From the NCBI GenBank assembly GCA_031826515.1, contig CP134536.1:3292501-3356500 (forward strand): DNA of 64,000 nt. Direction: 5' to 3'. This document shows, one piece after another, positions 17,529-25,791 of this stretch; position 1 is the first letter of the stretch; each line of letters starts with the position of its first letter. Source of the DNA: Flavobacteriaceae bacterium HL-DH10 (lineage in GTDB: Bacteria; Bacteroidota; Bacteroidia; Flavobacteriales; Flavobacteriaceae). The notes under the pieces are model-generated. The model was not told the origin of the DNA, did not search any database, and saw nothing but the letters and a program-made list of their open reading frames with translations. The position numbers and the translations under genes are program-made.

Positions 17529-19130
17529 ATGAAAAATAAGGAAAACATCTTTTTAAAAAGATTAAATGAAAACCCTGACTACCATGAATTTTGGCAAGAT
17601 TTTCATGTGTACTGTAAAAATTTTGAAATACAAGATAAAGAGTATTTTGTTGAGACTTTGCCTCTTTTATATAATAGGATTAAGAATGATATGGCAAATT
17701 ATGCTATATACGACGCAATTAGAAAATTTGCATTGGAAAAACCAGATGAAGCGATTGTTATATTAGAAATGATAGAACAAAAAGGGACATTAGAAACTTT
17801 AGATTTCAGTGCCTCAATATTTGGTGGTTTATCACAAAGTAAAACTAATTACCCTTATAAAGATAAAATCTTGTCTTTTATTATGAGCTCAGATGAATAT
17901 ACCGTTCATTCTGGGATTAGTGCAGCCTATCAAATCATGCTTGAAAATGAACAGGAAAAATTAAAGTTCTTAAATGCAGTCCATGAAAATTTAGTCAAAA
18001 TTATTGAAAGGGATTCTATTATGAATTTTGGTATTATAGCTAGATTCTATAATAAGTATTTAAATACTATCATTAATGCAAAGGAAGTAGTTATACTATT
18101 ATTAGAGAAAAAAAATGTAGATGTGCAAAACGAAGTGGCAAGGTCTCTCAATGCTGAATTTAAATTTGAAGACGATCCAGACTATTTTAAAAAAAGCTTA
18201 AATCTTTTGACTTTTACTGAAGTTAAATATCAAGGTATATATAGCACAATTAACTATAGATTAAAAGATACTTTACTTACTCAACCAGATATAATTATTG
18301 GTTTTATCAATAATTGGGTGCAGAACAATAGAGGAAAACTCAAAAGCATAACTGCTTTGGAAGTATTAATACACGAATTATATTCTAATCATCCTAAAAC
18401 TATAGAAAAACTATTTTTAGATTGGTTGAATTCAGATAATAATTCATATAAAATTGCACTACAATTTGTAATTAGTGATTTAAGCTCTAAAGTCGATATT
18501 ATTTGTCTTCCTAAAGAGTTATTAAAAAACTTATCAGAAACAGATTCACTTTATATAGTGTTTATGATTGTGGGCTATATTCTAGATTATAAGTATGCAT
18601 CAGAAATGCTATATAATATTTTAGAAGTGAACTATAAAAATGAGCGAATAAGAAATCATATAGCAAGCCTATTCGCAAAGTATTTAATAATAAATTATTA
18701 TTCAGTAACTGATATTTTAAAAAATAAAAGAAAAACTGCAAATAAAATAATATCTTCAATTATTGACCAAATTATAGATTCTTCAGAACATTACTACAAA
18801 CAAGTTTCTGAGTTGGAATTAATAAACGAATTTGAACCTTCCGATAAACGAATGAACTATTTTTTGAAACAACAAAATGTTCAAATGCAAAAATTAATGG
18901 ATGCTTCTGATAGAAAAAAAGATTCCTTTTTGGATATGCTTACTAGTATAAACCTCAGGGCTGGTAAGTCTTTTTTCTCAAAATATAAAGGGGAATATTC
19001 CCAAGAATCAGAAATGCAGAGCTTCAGAAGTAGTGTCGAAGTTGCTCGTGTTCAATATATTGATGAAATAGGGCAAGAAAAACTTAGGTTAATGTGGCAA
19101 AATATAAAACGAGATGAACTTCCTAACTAG
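17529..19130 (+). CDS. Helical-repeat protein of unknown function, first gene of a cargo module
   Basis: This 533-residue protein does not match a family I know. It is almost wholly alpha-helical with repeated helix pairs rich in Leu and Ile, suggesting a HEAT/ARM-like solenoid over about 20-420. A more polar C-terminal part (about 440-533) includes LRAGKSFFSKYKGEY and QEKLRLMWQN. No signal peptide, TM helix or catalytic motif is seen. It overlaps the next gene by 17 bases, so the two are a coupled pair. It lies inside a conjugative element, between the tra block and its replication-like genes, where cargo such as defence systems often sits. Confidence 0.75.
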   Translation: MKNKENIFLKRLNENPDYHEFWQDFHVYCKNFEIQDKEYFVETLPLLYNRIKNDMANYAIYDAIRKFALEKPDEAIVILEMIEQKGTLETLDFSASIFGGLSQSKTNYPYKDKILSFIMSSDEYTVHSGISAAYQIMLENEQEKLKFLNAVHENLVKIIERDSIMNFGIIARFYNKYLNTIINAKEVVILLLEKKNVDVQNEVARSLNAEFKFEDDPDYFKKSLNLLTFTEVKYQGIYSTINYRLKDTLLTQPDIIIGFINNWVQNNRGKLKSITALEVLIHELYSNHPKTIEKLFLDWLNSDNNSYKIALQFVISDLSSKVDIICLPKELLKNLSETDSLYIVFMIVGYILDYKYASEMLYNILEVNYKNERIRNHIASLFAKYLIINYYSVTDILKNKRKTANKIISSIIDQIIDSSEHYYKQVSELELINEFEPSDKRMNYFLKQQNVQMQKLMDASDRKKDSFLDMLTSINLRAGKSFFSKYKGEYSQESEMQSFRSSVEVARVQYIDEIGQEKLRLMWQNIKRDELPN

Positions 19131-20640
19131 TGAATATATAGCTCTTTTAAAAGAAGATGGTGAACTTGATGCGCTACTTATCGATATTTTGATAAGTAAA
19201 GGAATAACTCCTATTTCTAAACCTCAAAAAGGAAGACAATATGGTGTAGATATAGCCGCTATTGGTAAGGATAAAGATGGGTTAGAAAAATTATTTTTAA
19301 TTACTGTCAAGCAAGGAAATATCACAAGGGTGATTTGGGATTCTAGTCCTACTAGTGTTCGCCAGTCATTAAATGATATAAGAGAAACATATATAAATAT
19401 ATCATTGACAAGAAGTCAAAAGAAACTTCCAAAAAAAATTATTGTAGCAACTAACGGTGAATTAGAGCAAACTATACAAACAAGCTGGGTGCAATACACT
19501 GAAACCTACAATAAAAATGATGTTGAATACGAATTTTGGGGTATAGATGACATATCTAAAATGGTTTCTGATAATCTACTTTCAGAAAGATTATTTAATT
19601 CAGAAATGCGTTCATTATTGAAGAAAACATTGGCATTTCAAGAACTTAAAGACTATGACTTAAACCATTATAACAAATTAGTAGATTTAATATTAGAAAA
19701 GCCCATAAAAACAAAAAAACCACTTCTTAAAAGATTAAAATTATTACAGATATGTTTAAGTATTGTTTTTAAATGGGCAGAAGATAACGGCTATATTAAA
19801 TCAGCAATATATGCTGCTGACAAGACTATTTTAAAATCATATGAATGGTTAAATAGTCAAGGTCATTTTAAAGAAAAATTTAGTCATTTAGAATTTTACA
19901 ATATTCATTTGTTAAGGCGTAAAATAGGTATTGCCTACTTTAACAAAGTAAACGAACATTATTTTGTTGAACATAGTTTACAACGCTATTCTCGTAATCA
20001 GATTGAGTACAGCTTGACAGTTTGGGAAGAAATTGGTATAATTGCTAACATCGGATTGACAGAAATAAAACATTATCAATATCATTTCGATCCTAAAAAC
20101 CCTAGTTTTAGTGATATTTATGAAAAGTCAACTATAACAATTGCAGAAACACTTATTTCTTTAATTAATACAAATCCACCATCTCATTATCCTTTATATG
20201 ATGACCATATTATTGATATTGAGCCAGCTTTAAGATTTTTGTATTTGGTAGGTTTTAAAGAACAATGTGTAAAATGGTTAAGGAGATTAGTTGTTGGCAT
20301 TCATGATGCTAAAATATTAAAAGATTTTTTTCCCCTGTTCAGGTCAAATTATGAAAACTTAGTGGATTATTATATTGGTTCCAAAGAACAAGATGAAAAA
20401 TCTTCGATGCTTCTTACATTGCTAGCTGATTGGTCTGCAATATTAAATAACAAGGAGGCTTACGACGACCTTCAAAAAATTATGGAATTATTTGATAATA
20501 AATTGAACTTACAAATTTGGTTTCCAAAGTCTGAAACAGAAGATTATTATTTAAATTATGGCTATAGCAGAAAGTCGGGTAAAGTTAAACATTCAATTAC
20601 TCTCTATAGTTTAATTGAAGATTACCAAAAAAGAGGTTAA
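19114..20640 (+). CDS. Protein with restriction-endonuclease-like N-terminus, second gene of the cargo module
   Basis: The visible frame encodes 508 residues. Residues about 15-100 look like a PD-(D/E)XK-type fold: QYGVDIAAIG (Asp46), then a hydrophobic strand ending LITVKQGNI (Lys66). The acidic residue normally before that Lys is Thr64, so catalysis may use a variant site or be lost. The rest is helical and unrecognised, with a WGIDD segment near 140. The frame ends early: shifting by one base within the A-run at 20627-20632 continues it for about 45 more codons to 20779. Family and function are unknown; nuclease effector of a defence system is a hypothesis. Confidence 0.7.
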   Translation: MNFLTSEYIALLKEDGELDALLIDILISKGITPISKPQKGRQYGVDIAAIGKDKDGLEKLFLITVKQGNITRVIWDSSPTSVRQSLNDIRETYINISLTRSQKKLPKKIIVATNGELEQTIQTSWVQYTETYNKNDVEYEFWGIDDISKMVSDNLLSERLFNSEMRSLLKKTLAFQELKDYDLNHYNKLVDLILEKPIKTKKPLLKRLKLLQICLSIVFKWAEDNGYIKSAIYAADKTILKSYEWLNSQGHFKEKFSHLEFYNIHLLRRKIGIAYFNKVNEHYFVEHSLQRYSRNQIEYSLTVWEEIGIIANIGLTEIKHYQYHFDPKNPSFSDIYEKSTITIAETLISLINTNPPSHYPLYDDHIIDIEPALRFLYLVGFKEQCVKWLRRLVVGIHDAKILKDFFPLFRSNYENLVDYYIGSKEQDEKSSMLLTLLADWSAILNNKEAYDDLQKIMELFDNKLNLQIWFPKSETEDYYLNYGYSRKSGKVKHSITLYSLIEDYQKRG

Positions 20641-20779
20641 AGAAGAAATTGAACTTTTTACTGTAGAAAAGGATTTTAGTGTTCTAAAGTTTGGTTTTGA
20701 TTTAATTTTTACAATAACAAGTAGATATCATCGAGAATTACCATTTCCTTTTTTGTGGCGAAAATTTATCAATACTTAA
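20641..20779 (+). other. Out-of-frame C-terminal tail of the preceding gene
   Basis: Dropping one A from the six-A run at 20627-20632 makes the frame read on as QKEVKEEIELFTVEKD and finish with FPFLWRKFINT before TAA at 20777-20779. The composition is that of a normal folded tail, not of random sequence, and it fills the otherwise gene-free gap up to the convergent nuclease gene. This points to a recent frameshift, programmed +1 shift or sequencing error. The tail overlaps the end of the convergent gene by 11 bases. Confidence 0.5.
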
Positions 20780-21878
20780 TAATATTTTTATTTAACTTCC
20801 CCCAAACCAAAGGATGTTCGCTAGCAGCAATATTTTTATTAGTTACAGATTTATAAACAGACCATTGTGGTCGGTTTTCTGGCCATACCCCTTTACGGTT
20901 TAATCCACTATCTTCCATGGTTTTAAATAGGGCGGGAGATAGTAACATATAATCTTTTTGCTTGATGTTAACACCTTTTCTATACGCTCCTAATCGGTGG
21001 TAAGTAGCATCATTTCCAGCATCACAATCTACCTCAAAAGACAAGTGTTTCGTAATATCTTTTAAATTGGTATGTTGGAGCAGGGGCGATAAAGAATCGC
21101 AATAGGACGGCGCATTAAGAGTTCCTGCAATTATGATATTGGTTTTATCTTCAGCTATCCGTTCCTGGTAGATGGTTGCAATGTAGTTTGCTTGTTTTTT
21201 TCTTGTGGCATCTGTGAAATCTTTGTCTTTTGTTTGCTTTTGTAATTGGGTTGATAAAATATAAATGGTTAAATTATTTGGTGTTAAAACTTCATATTCA
21301 ACAAGGCAATTTATAGGATGTGTTTTTATTGAAACTAGTTTGTAATCCTTACGGAGTAAAATACCCAATTCCAAACCTTTAAGTGTATCACTTTGTACAA
21401 CAAAAGATTGTGCGTAAGGTTTGCAATTAAATTTTGGCAAAATCAATTGGTTGAATTCTTCCAAAGACGCTCTATCTTCAATTTCTTGAAGCAATAATAT
21501 ATCCGGATTAACAGCTGCAATAACGCGTGCTTTGTTATCAGTAGCTTCAGGTCTAATTGGAGTGGTTTGCAATTCTATCCAACCATTCCATTTTGTGAGG
21601 TCGCTGGCCTTGGAATCGGTGGAATAGTTTAAGCCTTTCATATATAAAAAACCTGCTTTTCTACGCAGAACAGCATAAGGTCGCGGACTGGATTTTTCAA
21701 AACCTGTTAAAAAGGAGAGTTCCCGAATGCGGGTTTGATCTACTAAAGAAATGGAAGGTTTTCGCATTAAATCATCAAGCTCGTTTATCCAATCGGTTAA
21801 ATTTTTTCCGAAAGGTTTTTCTAATAAGCTTTTATCGCGATGAAATAAATTCTGGACGTTAAAGGTTGCTATTTTCAT
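20769..21878 (-). CDS. Endonuclease/exonuclease/phosphatase (EEP) family protein
   Basis: This 369-residue protein shows the EEP fold: MKIATFNVQNLF at the N-terminus (metal-binding Asn), DILLLQEIED (catalytic Glu), IIIAGTLNAPSY (the usual GDxN motif appears here as GTLN) and a final SEHPLVWG (His). EEP proteins hydrolyse phosphodiester or phosphomonoester bonds in DNA, RNA or lipids. The Thr in place of Asp in GTLN is a deviation from the family. It is the last gene of the leftward element operon, 12 bases after the ATPase gene. No signal peptide is present, so an intracellular nucleic-acid role is more likely. Confidence 0.82.
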   Translation of the reverse strand: MKIATFNVQNLFHRDKSLLEKPFGKNLTDWINELDDLMRKPSISLVDQTRIRELSFLTGFEKSSPRPYAVLRRKAGFLYMKGLNYSTDSKASDLTKWNGWIELQTTPIRPEATDNKARVIAAVNPDILLLQEIEDRASLEEFNQLILPKFNCKPYAQSFVVQSDTLKGLELGILLRKDYKLVSIKTHPINCLVEYEVLTPNNLTIYILSTQLQKQTKDKDFTDATRKKQANYIATIYQERIAEDKTNIIIAGTLNAPSYCDSLSPLLQHTNLKDITKHLSFEVDCDAGNDATYHRLGAYRKGVNIKQKDYMLLSPALFKTMEDSGLNRKGVWPENRPQWSVYKSVTNKNIAASEHPLVWGKLNKNIIKY

Positions 21879-21890
21879 GATATTTTGGTT

Positions 21891-22547
21891 TTATTTTCGT
21901 TTATCGTTTGTGTGCTTGTCAAAAGCAATGAGGTTGAATAATTGGCGCATTCTACTCCGTACTCTGTTTCCGTACAAATGTTCCAATTCCTCGGCATTCA
22001 AGTTTGTTGTGGCATGGGTTTTTATGTTGTGTTTTAGGAAAATTTCATATCGGGATAAGAGTATTTCTCCCATGACATTGCAATCTTTTCCATAATGCCT
22101 GCCAATGGGTTCAACACCCAGATCATCAAAACAAAAAAACTGACTATTACCATAATCTTCAATGGTTTTGTAGCCTACATGGTTAAACCCGAAAACGATG
22201 TTACGAGAAGGTACTACAATGTATGGACGTTGATGTGGGACAATGAATTTTAAAAGTCGCATCAAACTGGTTTTGCCACAACCAACTGGACCAGAAAGTA
22301 AGATGCCTTTGTTTGGATCGATATCATGTCGCTCGCAGTTCTCAATGTCTTTTATAAAATAATGGCAAAGTTTCATAATGACATTATGGTCTTCTTCGTA
22401 TATTTTAAAATGCTTACCAAAGAGTAGTTTTCCTTTAGCATCCAGATAAATTAGTATTTTCTGAAAATCATAGGTAACAGCTTTTCCATCGAATGTACCA
22501 ATGGAAAATTCTACACCACCTTCGGTTATTTTAGAGGGGTTGACCAT
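21891..22547 (-). CDS. DnaC/IstB-like ATP-binding protein
   Basis: Starting at the ATG at 22547 gives 218 residues (MVNPSKITEGGVEFSIG); the open frame continues to 22601 but would overlap the upstream gene by 71 bases instead of 17. Walker A is LSGPVGCGKTSLMRLLKF and Walker B is FFCFDDLGVEP. HATTNLNAEELEHLYG and RVRSRMRQLFNLI resemble sensor-1 and the arginine finger of helicase loaders. It probably loads a helicase or partners a replication initiator of the element. A transposition-helper IstB is the alternative, but no transposase is nearby. Confidence 0.85.
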   Translation of the reverse strand: MVNPSKITEGGVEFSIGTFDGKAVTYDFQKILIYLDAKGKLLFGKHFKIYEEDHNVIMKLCHYFIKDIENCERHDIDPNKGILLSGPVGCGKTSLMRLLKFIVPHQRPYIVVPSRNIVFGFNHVGYKTIEDYGNSQFFCFDDLGVEPIGRHYGKDCNVMGEILLSRYEIFLKHNIKTHATTNLNAEELEHLYGNRVRSRMRQLFNLIAFDKHTNDKRK

Positions 22548-23181
22548 AATCTTTGATTTTAGTGGTTTTAAGGTTGTCCTTGTTTTGAGACACTGCTTCA
22601 ACCTTTTCTATTTCATTTGCTTTCAACATCCAATTTTCAGCGGTTGCGTGCCAGTTAACAATTTTTATTTTACCACCGAGTTTCCATCCAATAGATGTAT
22701 AATGATTGTAGAATTTTTTACCTTCAATAGCAGTCCATTCTTTTTTTATAAAAAAATCTAAAACTTCATTTTCATTTTTAGGCAGCTTAGTTTTAATACT
22801 ATTTTCTATTTGTTTATTAATGTTTATATTAGGTACTAATGCTTGTCCCACAGGTTGTTCATTGCTTGTCTCTGTACTTGTTTCACTACTTGTATTAAAT
22901 TTGAGTATCTTAATTTGACTTCCTTTGTATGGATTATGCGATGGTAAATAGTGTATATATTTCCAATCATTCAAGTTTTTAAGACATCTGTGATATGTTG
23001 CCTTAGATCCTATTTTTCCCATTTTCATCACTTCTTCACGGTTTATGTAAAAGGTTTCTGGGAATCGATTGATATTCCAAAATTGAAAAAGCGCCATGTA
23101 TAAGCTTATGTGTGTAGGATTCAGATTAGAATCCATAGCAAATTGCTGAAATATGGCGTTGAGATGTTTTATATAATTCAT
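22531..23181 (-). CDS. Winged-helix protein, probable replication initiator-like
   Basis: In this 216-residue protein, residues about 5-75 form a helical/winged-helix DNA-binding region (REEVMKMGKIGSKATYHRCL, then NDWKYIHYLP). A polar linker and a C-terminal segment (about 135-190) with WTAIEGKKFYNHY and WHATAENWMLKANE resemble the tail of DnaD/phage replication proteins. With the DnaC-like ATPase encoded just downstream (17-base overlap), a replication or helicase-loading role is reasonable. The assignment is from fold-like features and gene order only. Confidence 0.65.
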   Translation of the reverse strand: MNYIKHLNAIFQQFAMDSNLNPTHISLYMALFQFWNINRFPETFYINREEVMKMGKIGSKATYHRCLKNLNDWKYIHYLPSHNPYKGSQIKILKFNTSSETSTETSNEQPVGQALVPNININKQIENSIKTKLPKNENEVLDFFIKKEWTAIEGKKFYNHYTSIGWKLGGKIKIVNWHATAENWMLKANEIEKVEAVSQNKDNLKTTKIKDYGQPL

Positions 23182-23468
23182 ACATCTTTACTCAATTTTA
23201 TTTGAACTCTATTTGCTATCATAACTTTCTGGATTTCATCGGCTTCATAAAAATTGATACCTCCCATTTTAGTGTGTGGAATTGTGCCATTCATTCTTAA
23301 ATTTTGTAGAGTTCCAGCACTAATGCTCAGTAAATCCATGACTTCAGACGATTTTAAATACTTCTTTAATCCTGTACCTGATTGTTTTATCAGCAACTTT
23401 TTAATATCACTGAGTAATTCAATTTTAAAATCTCTTAGGTCGTCTGTAGTGATGATACTTGTTGGCAT
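23178..23468 (-). CDS. Excisionase-like helix-turn-helix protein
   Basis: In this 96-residue protein, residues about 32-85 form a MerR/Xis-type helix-turn-helix (SSEVMDLLSISAGTLQNLRM, GTIPHTKMGGINFYEADEI). Small proteins of this kind in Bacteroidota elements act as excisionases or recombination directionality factors such as Xis2c/Xis2d. It overlaps the next gene by 4 bases and lies downstream of a long inverted repeat and of rteC. An ordinary transcriptional regulator is the alternative. Confidence 0.75.
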   Translation of the reverse strand: MPTSIITTDDLRDFKIELLSDIKKLLIKQSGTGLKKYLKSSEVMDLLSISAGTLQNLRMNGTIPHTKMGGINFYEADEIQKVMIANRVQIKLSKDV

Positions 23469-23558
23469 GATTGGATTTATTGCATTATTATTTATGATGG
23501 TATTTGACTTTCATTTAGCAAATTTGATAAGTTTTGATGGTCTTTAAGCAGTAGTTTA

Positions 23559-23699
23559 ACCGTAGTCGGGTCAAAATTTAACAGTTTTAAAAATGATGGA
23601 TTTTGCTGGGTTTTGAGGTCCTTTATAAACTATTTAATTTGAATAAAGGAAAAAACCGCAAAGAAAATAGCGATTACAGGAGGTATACCCGACTATGGT
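23559..23699. promoter_or_regulatory. Inverted repeat between rteC and the excisionase-like gene
   Basis: ACCGTAGTCGGGT (23559-23571) and ACCCGACTATGGT (23687-23699) are inverted copies of a 13-bp sequence with one mismatch, 115 bases apart. Between them a second hairpin pairs CCTTTAT (23620-23626) with ATAAAGG (23643-23649). The block sits just upstream of the excisionase-like gene and just downstream of rteC. In CTnDOT, RteC binds inverted half-sites upstream of the excision operon; here the position agrees, so an RteC operator is my inference. An origin of transfer or replication is the alternative. Confidence 0.5.
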
Positions 23700-23711
23700 G
23701 ATTTTGAAGTA

Positions 23712-24548
23712 TTAATCCTCAGAATTATTTATGTATGTAAGTAGGCCTTGCGATAGGTCATCTAAAAATTTTGTACGACTCATTTTCCTTGTTTTTATTT
23801 CGGCAAATGTTTTGTAACAATCCCCAATTTCAAAATGTAAAACTCCTTCAAGAACTTTAGCAATCTCCTTGATATCAGATTTGCCATTATTGATGACTCT
23901 ACAGTGATGTAGTGCATAAATTAATTCAGTTAAATCTGTTTTTGTTGAAGTCCATTGTAGTTCCACCTCATTCGTCACCTTTAAATCGTTGTAGTGTTTT
24001 GATTTTTTAGAGTTAACTAATCTGTTTTGGAGGTAAGAAATAAAATTATTATATGCTGTGAGTTTACCTAATAACATATCATATGGTGTACAGAAATCTG
24101 GATCTTGGAAGTAGAATTTTGAAGAAGTAATAGGAAGATTATCAAAATAATCCCTTGTAAAGTATTGCTTGTCAAGATGTGTTTGGTTTGACTTTATATA
24201 TTGTGCAAAGTCCATATTGTACAGAAAAAAACGATTTAGTTTGCTCATTTTCTTTTTTACATATTTTCGTTGTTGGTTTAAATCTACTTTTGGAAATTGA
24301 ATTTCGAAAGAACGGATTTCTGAGTAATAGATAAGTTGAGTCAAGGGAGTCTGTTTTGTTCTTTTGAAAAACTCAATTTCTTTATCAATTGATTGAAATC
24401 CGTTTTTAACAACTTCTTTTTTGTAGTTATTTAGATAATTTCGGCAGATAATAATTGATTGATTGGAACGGTCAACAATGTTATTGGATTCATATTTTAC
24501 ATCATCCAATTTCTTAATAAGTTCTTTATTGTTTTTTTCAAAATCCAT
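23712..24548 (-). CDS. rteC: RteC-family regulator of conjugative element excision
   Basis: This 278-residue protein has the RteC domain over most of its length. Recognisable parts are QTPLTQLIYYSEIRSFEIQF (near 65-85), a region near 120-150 with LDKQYFTRDYFDN, and the closing section with LTELIYALHHCRVINNGK (near 205-225). RteC of CTnDOT activates transcription of excision genes. It is the last element gene on this side, and no RteA/RteB two-component pair is visible. Its own start is followed upstream by about 240 bases without a gene. Confidence 0.88.
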   Translation of the reverse strand: MDFEKNNKELIKKLDDVKYESNNIVDRSNQSIIICRNYLNNYKKEVVKNGFQSIDKEIEFFKRTKQTPLTQLIYYSEIRSFEIQFPKVDLNQQRKYVKKKMSKLNRFFLYNMDFAQYIKSNQTHLDKQYFTRDYFDNLPITSSKFYFQDPDFCTPYDMLLGKLTAYNNFISYLQNRLVNSKKSKHYNDLKVTNEVELQWTSTKTDLTELIYALHHCRVINNGKSDIKEIAKVLEGVLHFEIGDCYKTFAEIKTRKMSRTKFLDDLSQGLLTYINNSED

Positions 24549-24755
24549 TGCGATAAACTAATGCAGAAATAGTAATTAGTGAGAGGAGTTTGAAATTTAT
24601 ATGACCATTATAGGTGAAGGAAATGAGAGAAACAAATTTCGTTCATTTTATAGGCTTCAATTGATTCGGTTTATTTTGGATTCACTATTTCTTAGAACAA
24701 TTTGTTAAAAATATCAATAAAATCAAATCAAAACCTGTGTATTTTGTGTGTATTT

Positions 24756-24780
24756 TAAATGTGAATTTTCTTCACATTTA
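24756..24780 (-). terminator. Hairpin after the LuxR-type regulator gene
   Basis: A perfect 10-bp stem TAAATGTGAA/TTCACATTTA with the 5-base loop TTTTC lies 12 bases beyond the stop of the leftward regulator gene. On the minus strand the stem is followed by AAAATAC instead of a run of T, so it is not a typical intrinsic terminator. It may instead protect the 3' end of the transcript. The rest of the 24549-24791 gap holds nothing I can identify. Confidence 0.4.
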
Positions 24781-24791
24781 TTAATTATTTA

Positions 24792-25721
24792 CTATTTTCT
24801 AAATTTTTTCATCAAGCCTTCTCTATTAGAAACCTTTGATTTTATAAAGATATTAGAGGCATGTTTTCTAACTGTACCATAAGAGATAAACATGTTTTCA
24901 GATATTTTTTTATAACTAGCTCCTTTGATGATTTGGATAGCAATTTCATTTTCTCTGTTCGTAAAATTGTATTCTTCACCAATATTCCGTTTTAAAATAT
25001 AAGAGTTTTTTAATCTATATATATAACTGTTTACTTCCATAGTTGTAACTAAAAAAAAGGCCATGGTTACTAATGGTTGGGTTACGGGTTGAAAATCTCC
25101 AAAGTAGGTTAGTAATGGCAAAAGAATTATAGATAGTATAGAAGTTAAACCTAAATAGGTTTGTATTTTGAAGTAACGCTGGCGCTTTACTTCTTTTTTG
25201 ATAGTCATAAAAAAGTAAATAAGGAATGTGACGGATAAGAATATTGGAATAATCAAGAATAGACTTCTAGCAAAATCAAGAGACTTAGTATAATAATAAG
25301 GTACGATGAAAAGAAATAAAAAACACAATGATAAAGCAACTGCAAGGTTTTTAATTTTGAAAAATGAATTCGGAGTTATTATATTAAATTCCTGATATAA
25401 ATACCATACAAGATAGATACACATAAAAATTGATATGCTATAAGTGGCAATGTATTGAAAAAATAATGGACCGGGCAATGATTCATTGGGCAATAAGCCA
25501 TTCAGCAAATTATATAGTAAAAAGAGGATAGCTAGATATAGATATCTGTAAGATGTCCTATTTGCTTTTTTCTTGTTTAATGAAATTTTGAATATTTGAT
25601 AGATGATTATAATACTAATAACAATGCACATGAAAAGTACAATCCAATGCATTGATGAGGAATATTCATACTCTGGGGTATAATGATATTTTTTTTGTAT
25701 AATAATCATTAAAGTGTTCAA
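24792..25721 (-). CDS. Membrane-anchored LuxR-type transcriptional regulator
   Basis: In this 309-residue protein, six to seven hydrophobic segments (about 25-45, 58-76, 88-110, 125-145, 150-172, 190-208 and 215-232) precede a LuxR-type helix-turn-helix (about 248-305; FTNRENEIAIQIIKGASYKK, GTVRKHASNIF). The domain order suggests a membrane sensor tied directly to DNA binding. It diverges from the PLP-dependent enzyme gene with 70 bases between them, so it may control that gene. Ligand and targets are unknown. Confidence 0.8.
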   Translation of the reverse strand: MNTLMIIIQKKYHYTPEYEYSSSMHWIVLFMCIVISIIIIYQIFKISLNKKKANRTSYRYLYLAILFLLYNLLNGLLPNESLPGPLFFQYIATYSISIFMCIYLVWYLYQEFNIITPNSFFKIKNLAVALSLCFLFLFIVPYYYTKSLDFARSLFLIIPIFLSVTFLIYFFMTIKKEVKRQRYFKIQTYLGLTSILSIILLPLLTYFGDFQPVTQPLVTMAFFLVTTMEVNSYIYRLKNSYILKRNIGEEYNFTNRENEIAIQIIKGASYKKISENMFISYGTVRKHASNIFIKSKVSNREGLMKKFRK

Positions 25722-25791
25722 TTACAAAATATTAATATAATATTTTATTTGCAATTAAAGAAGTTTTATCTTAGTATTAAATAAAAACACC

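Noticed and set aside
23254-23547. 97-codon open frame on the plus strand
   Set aside because: Covers the excisionase-like gene in antisense and runs into the gap; coding character is on the other strand.
24756-24780. Standard intrinsic terminator
   Set aside because: The stem is perfect but there is no T-run after it on the minus strand, so it is listed with low confidence as a hairpin only.
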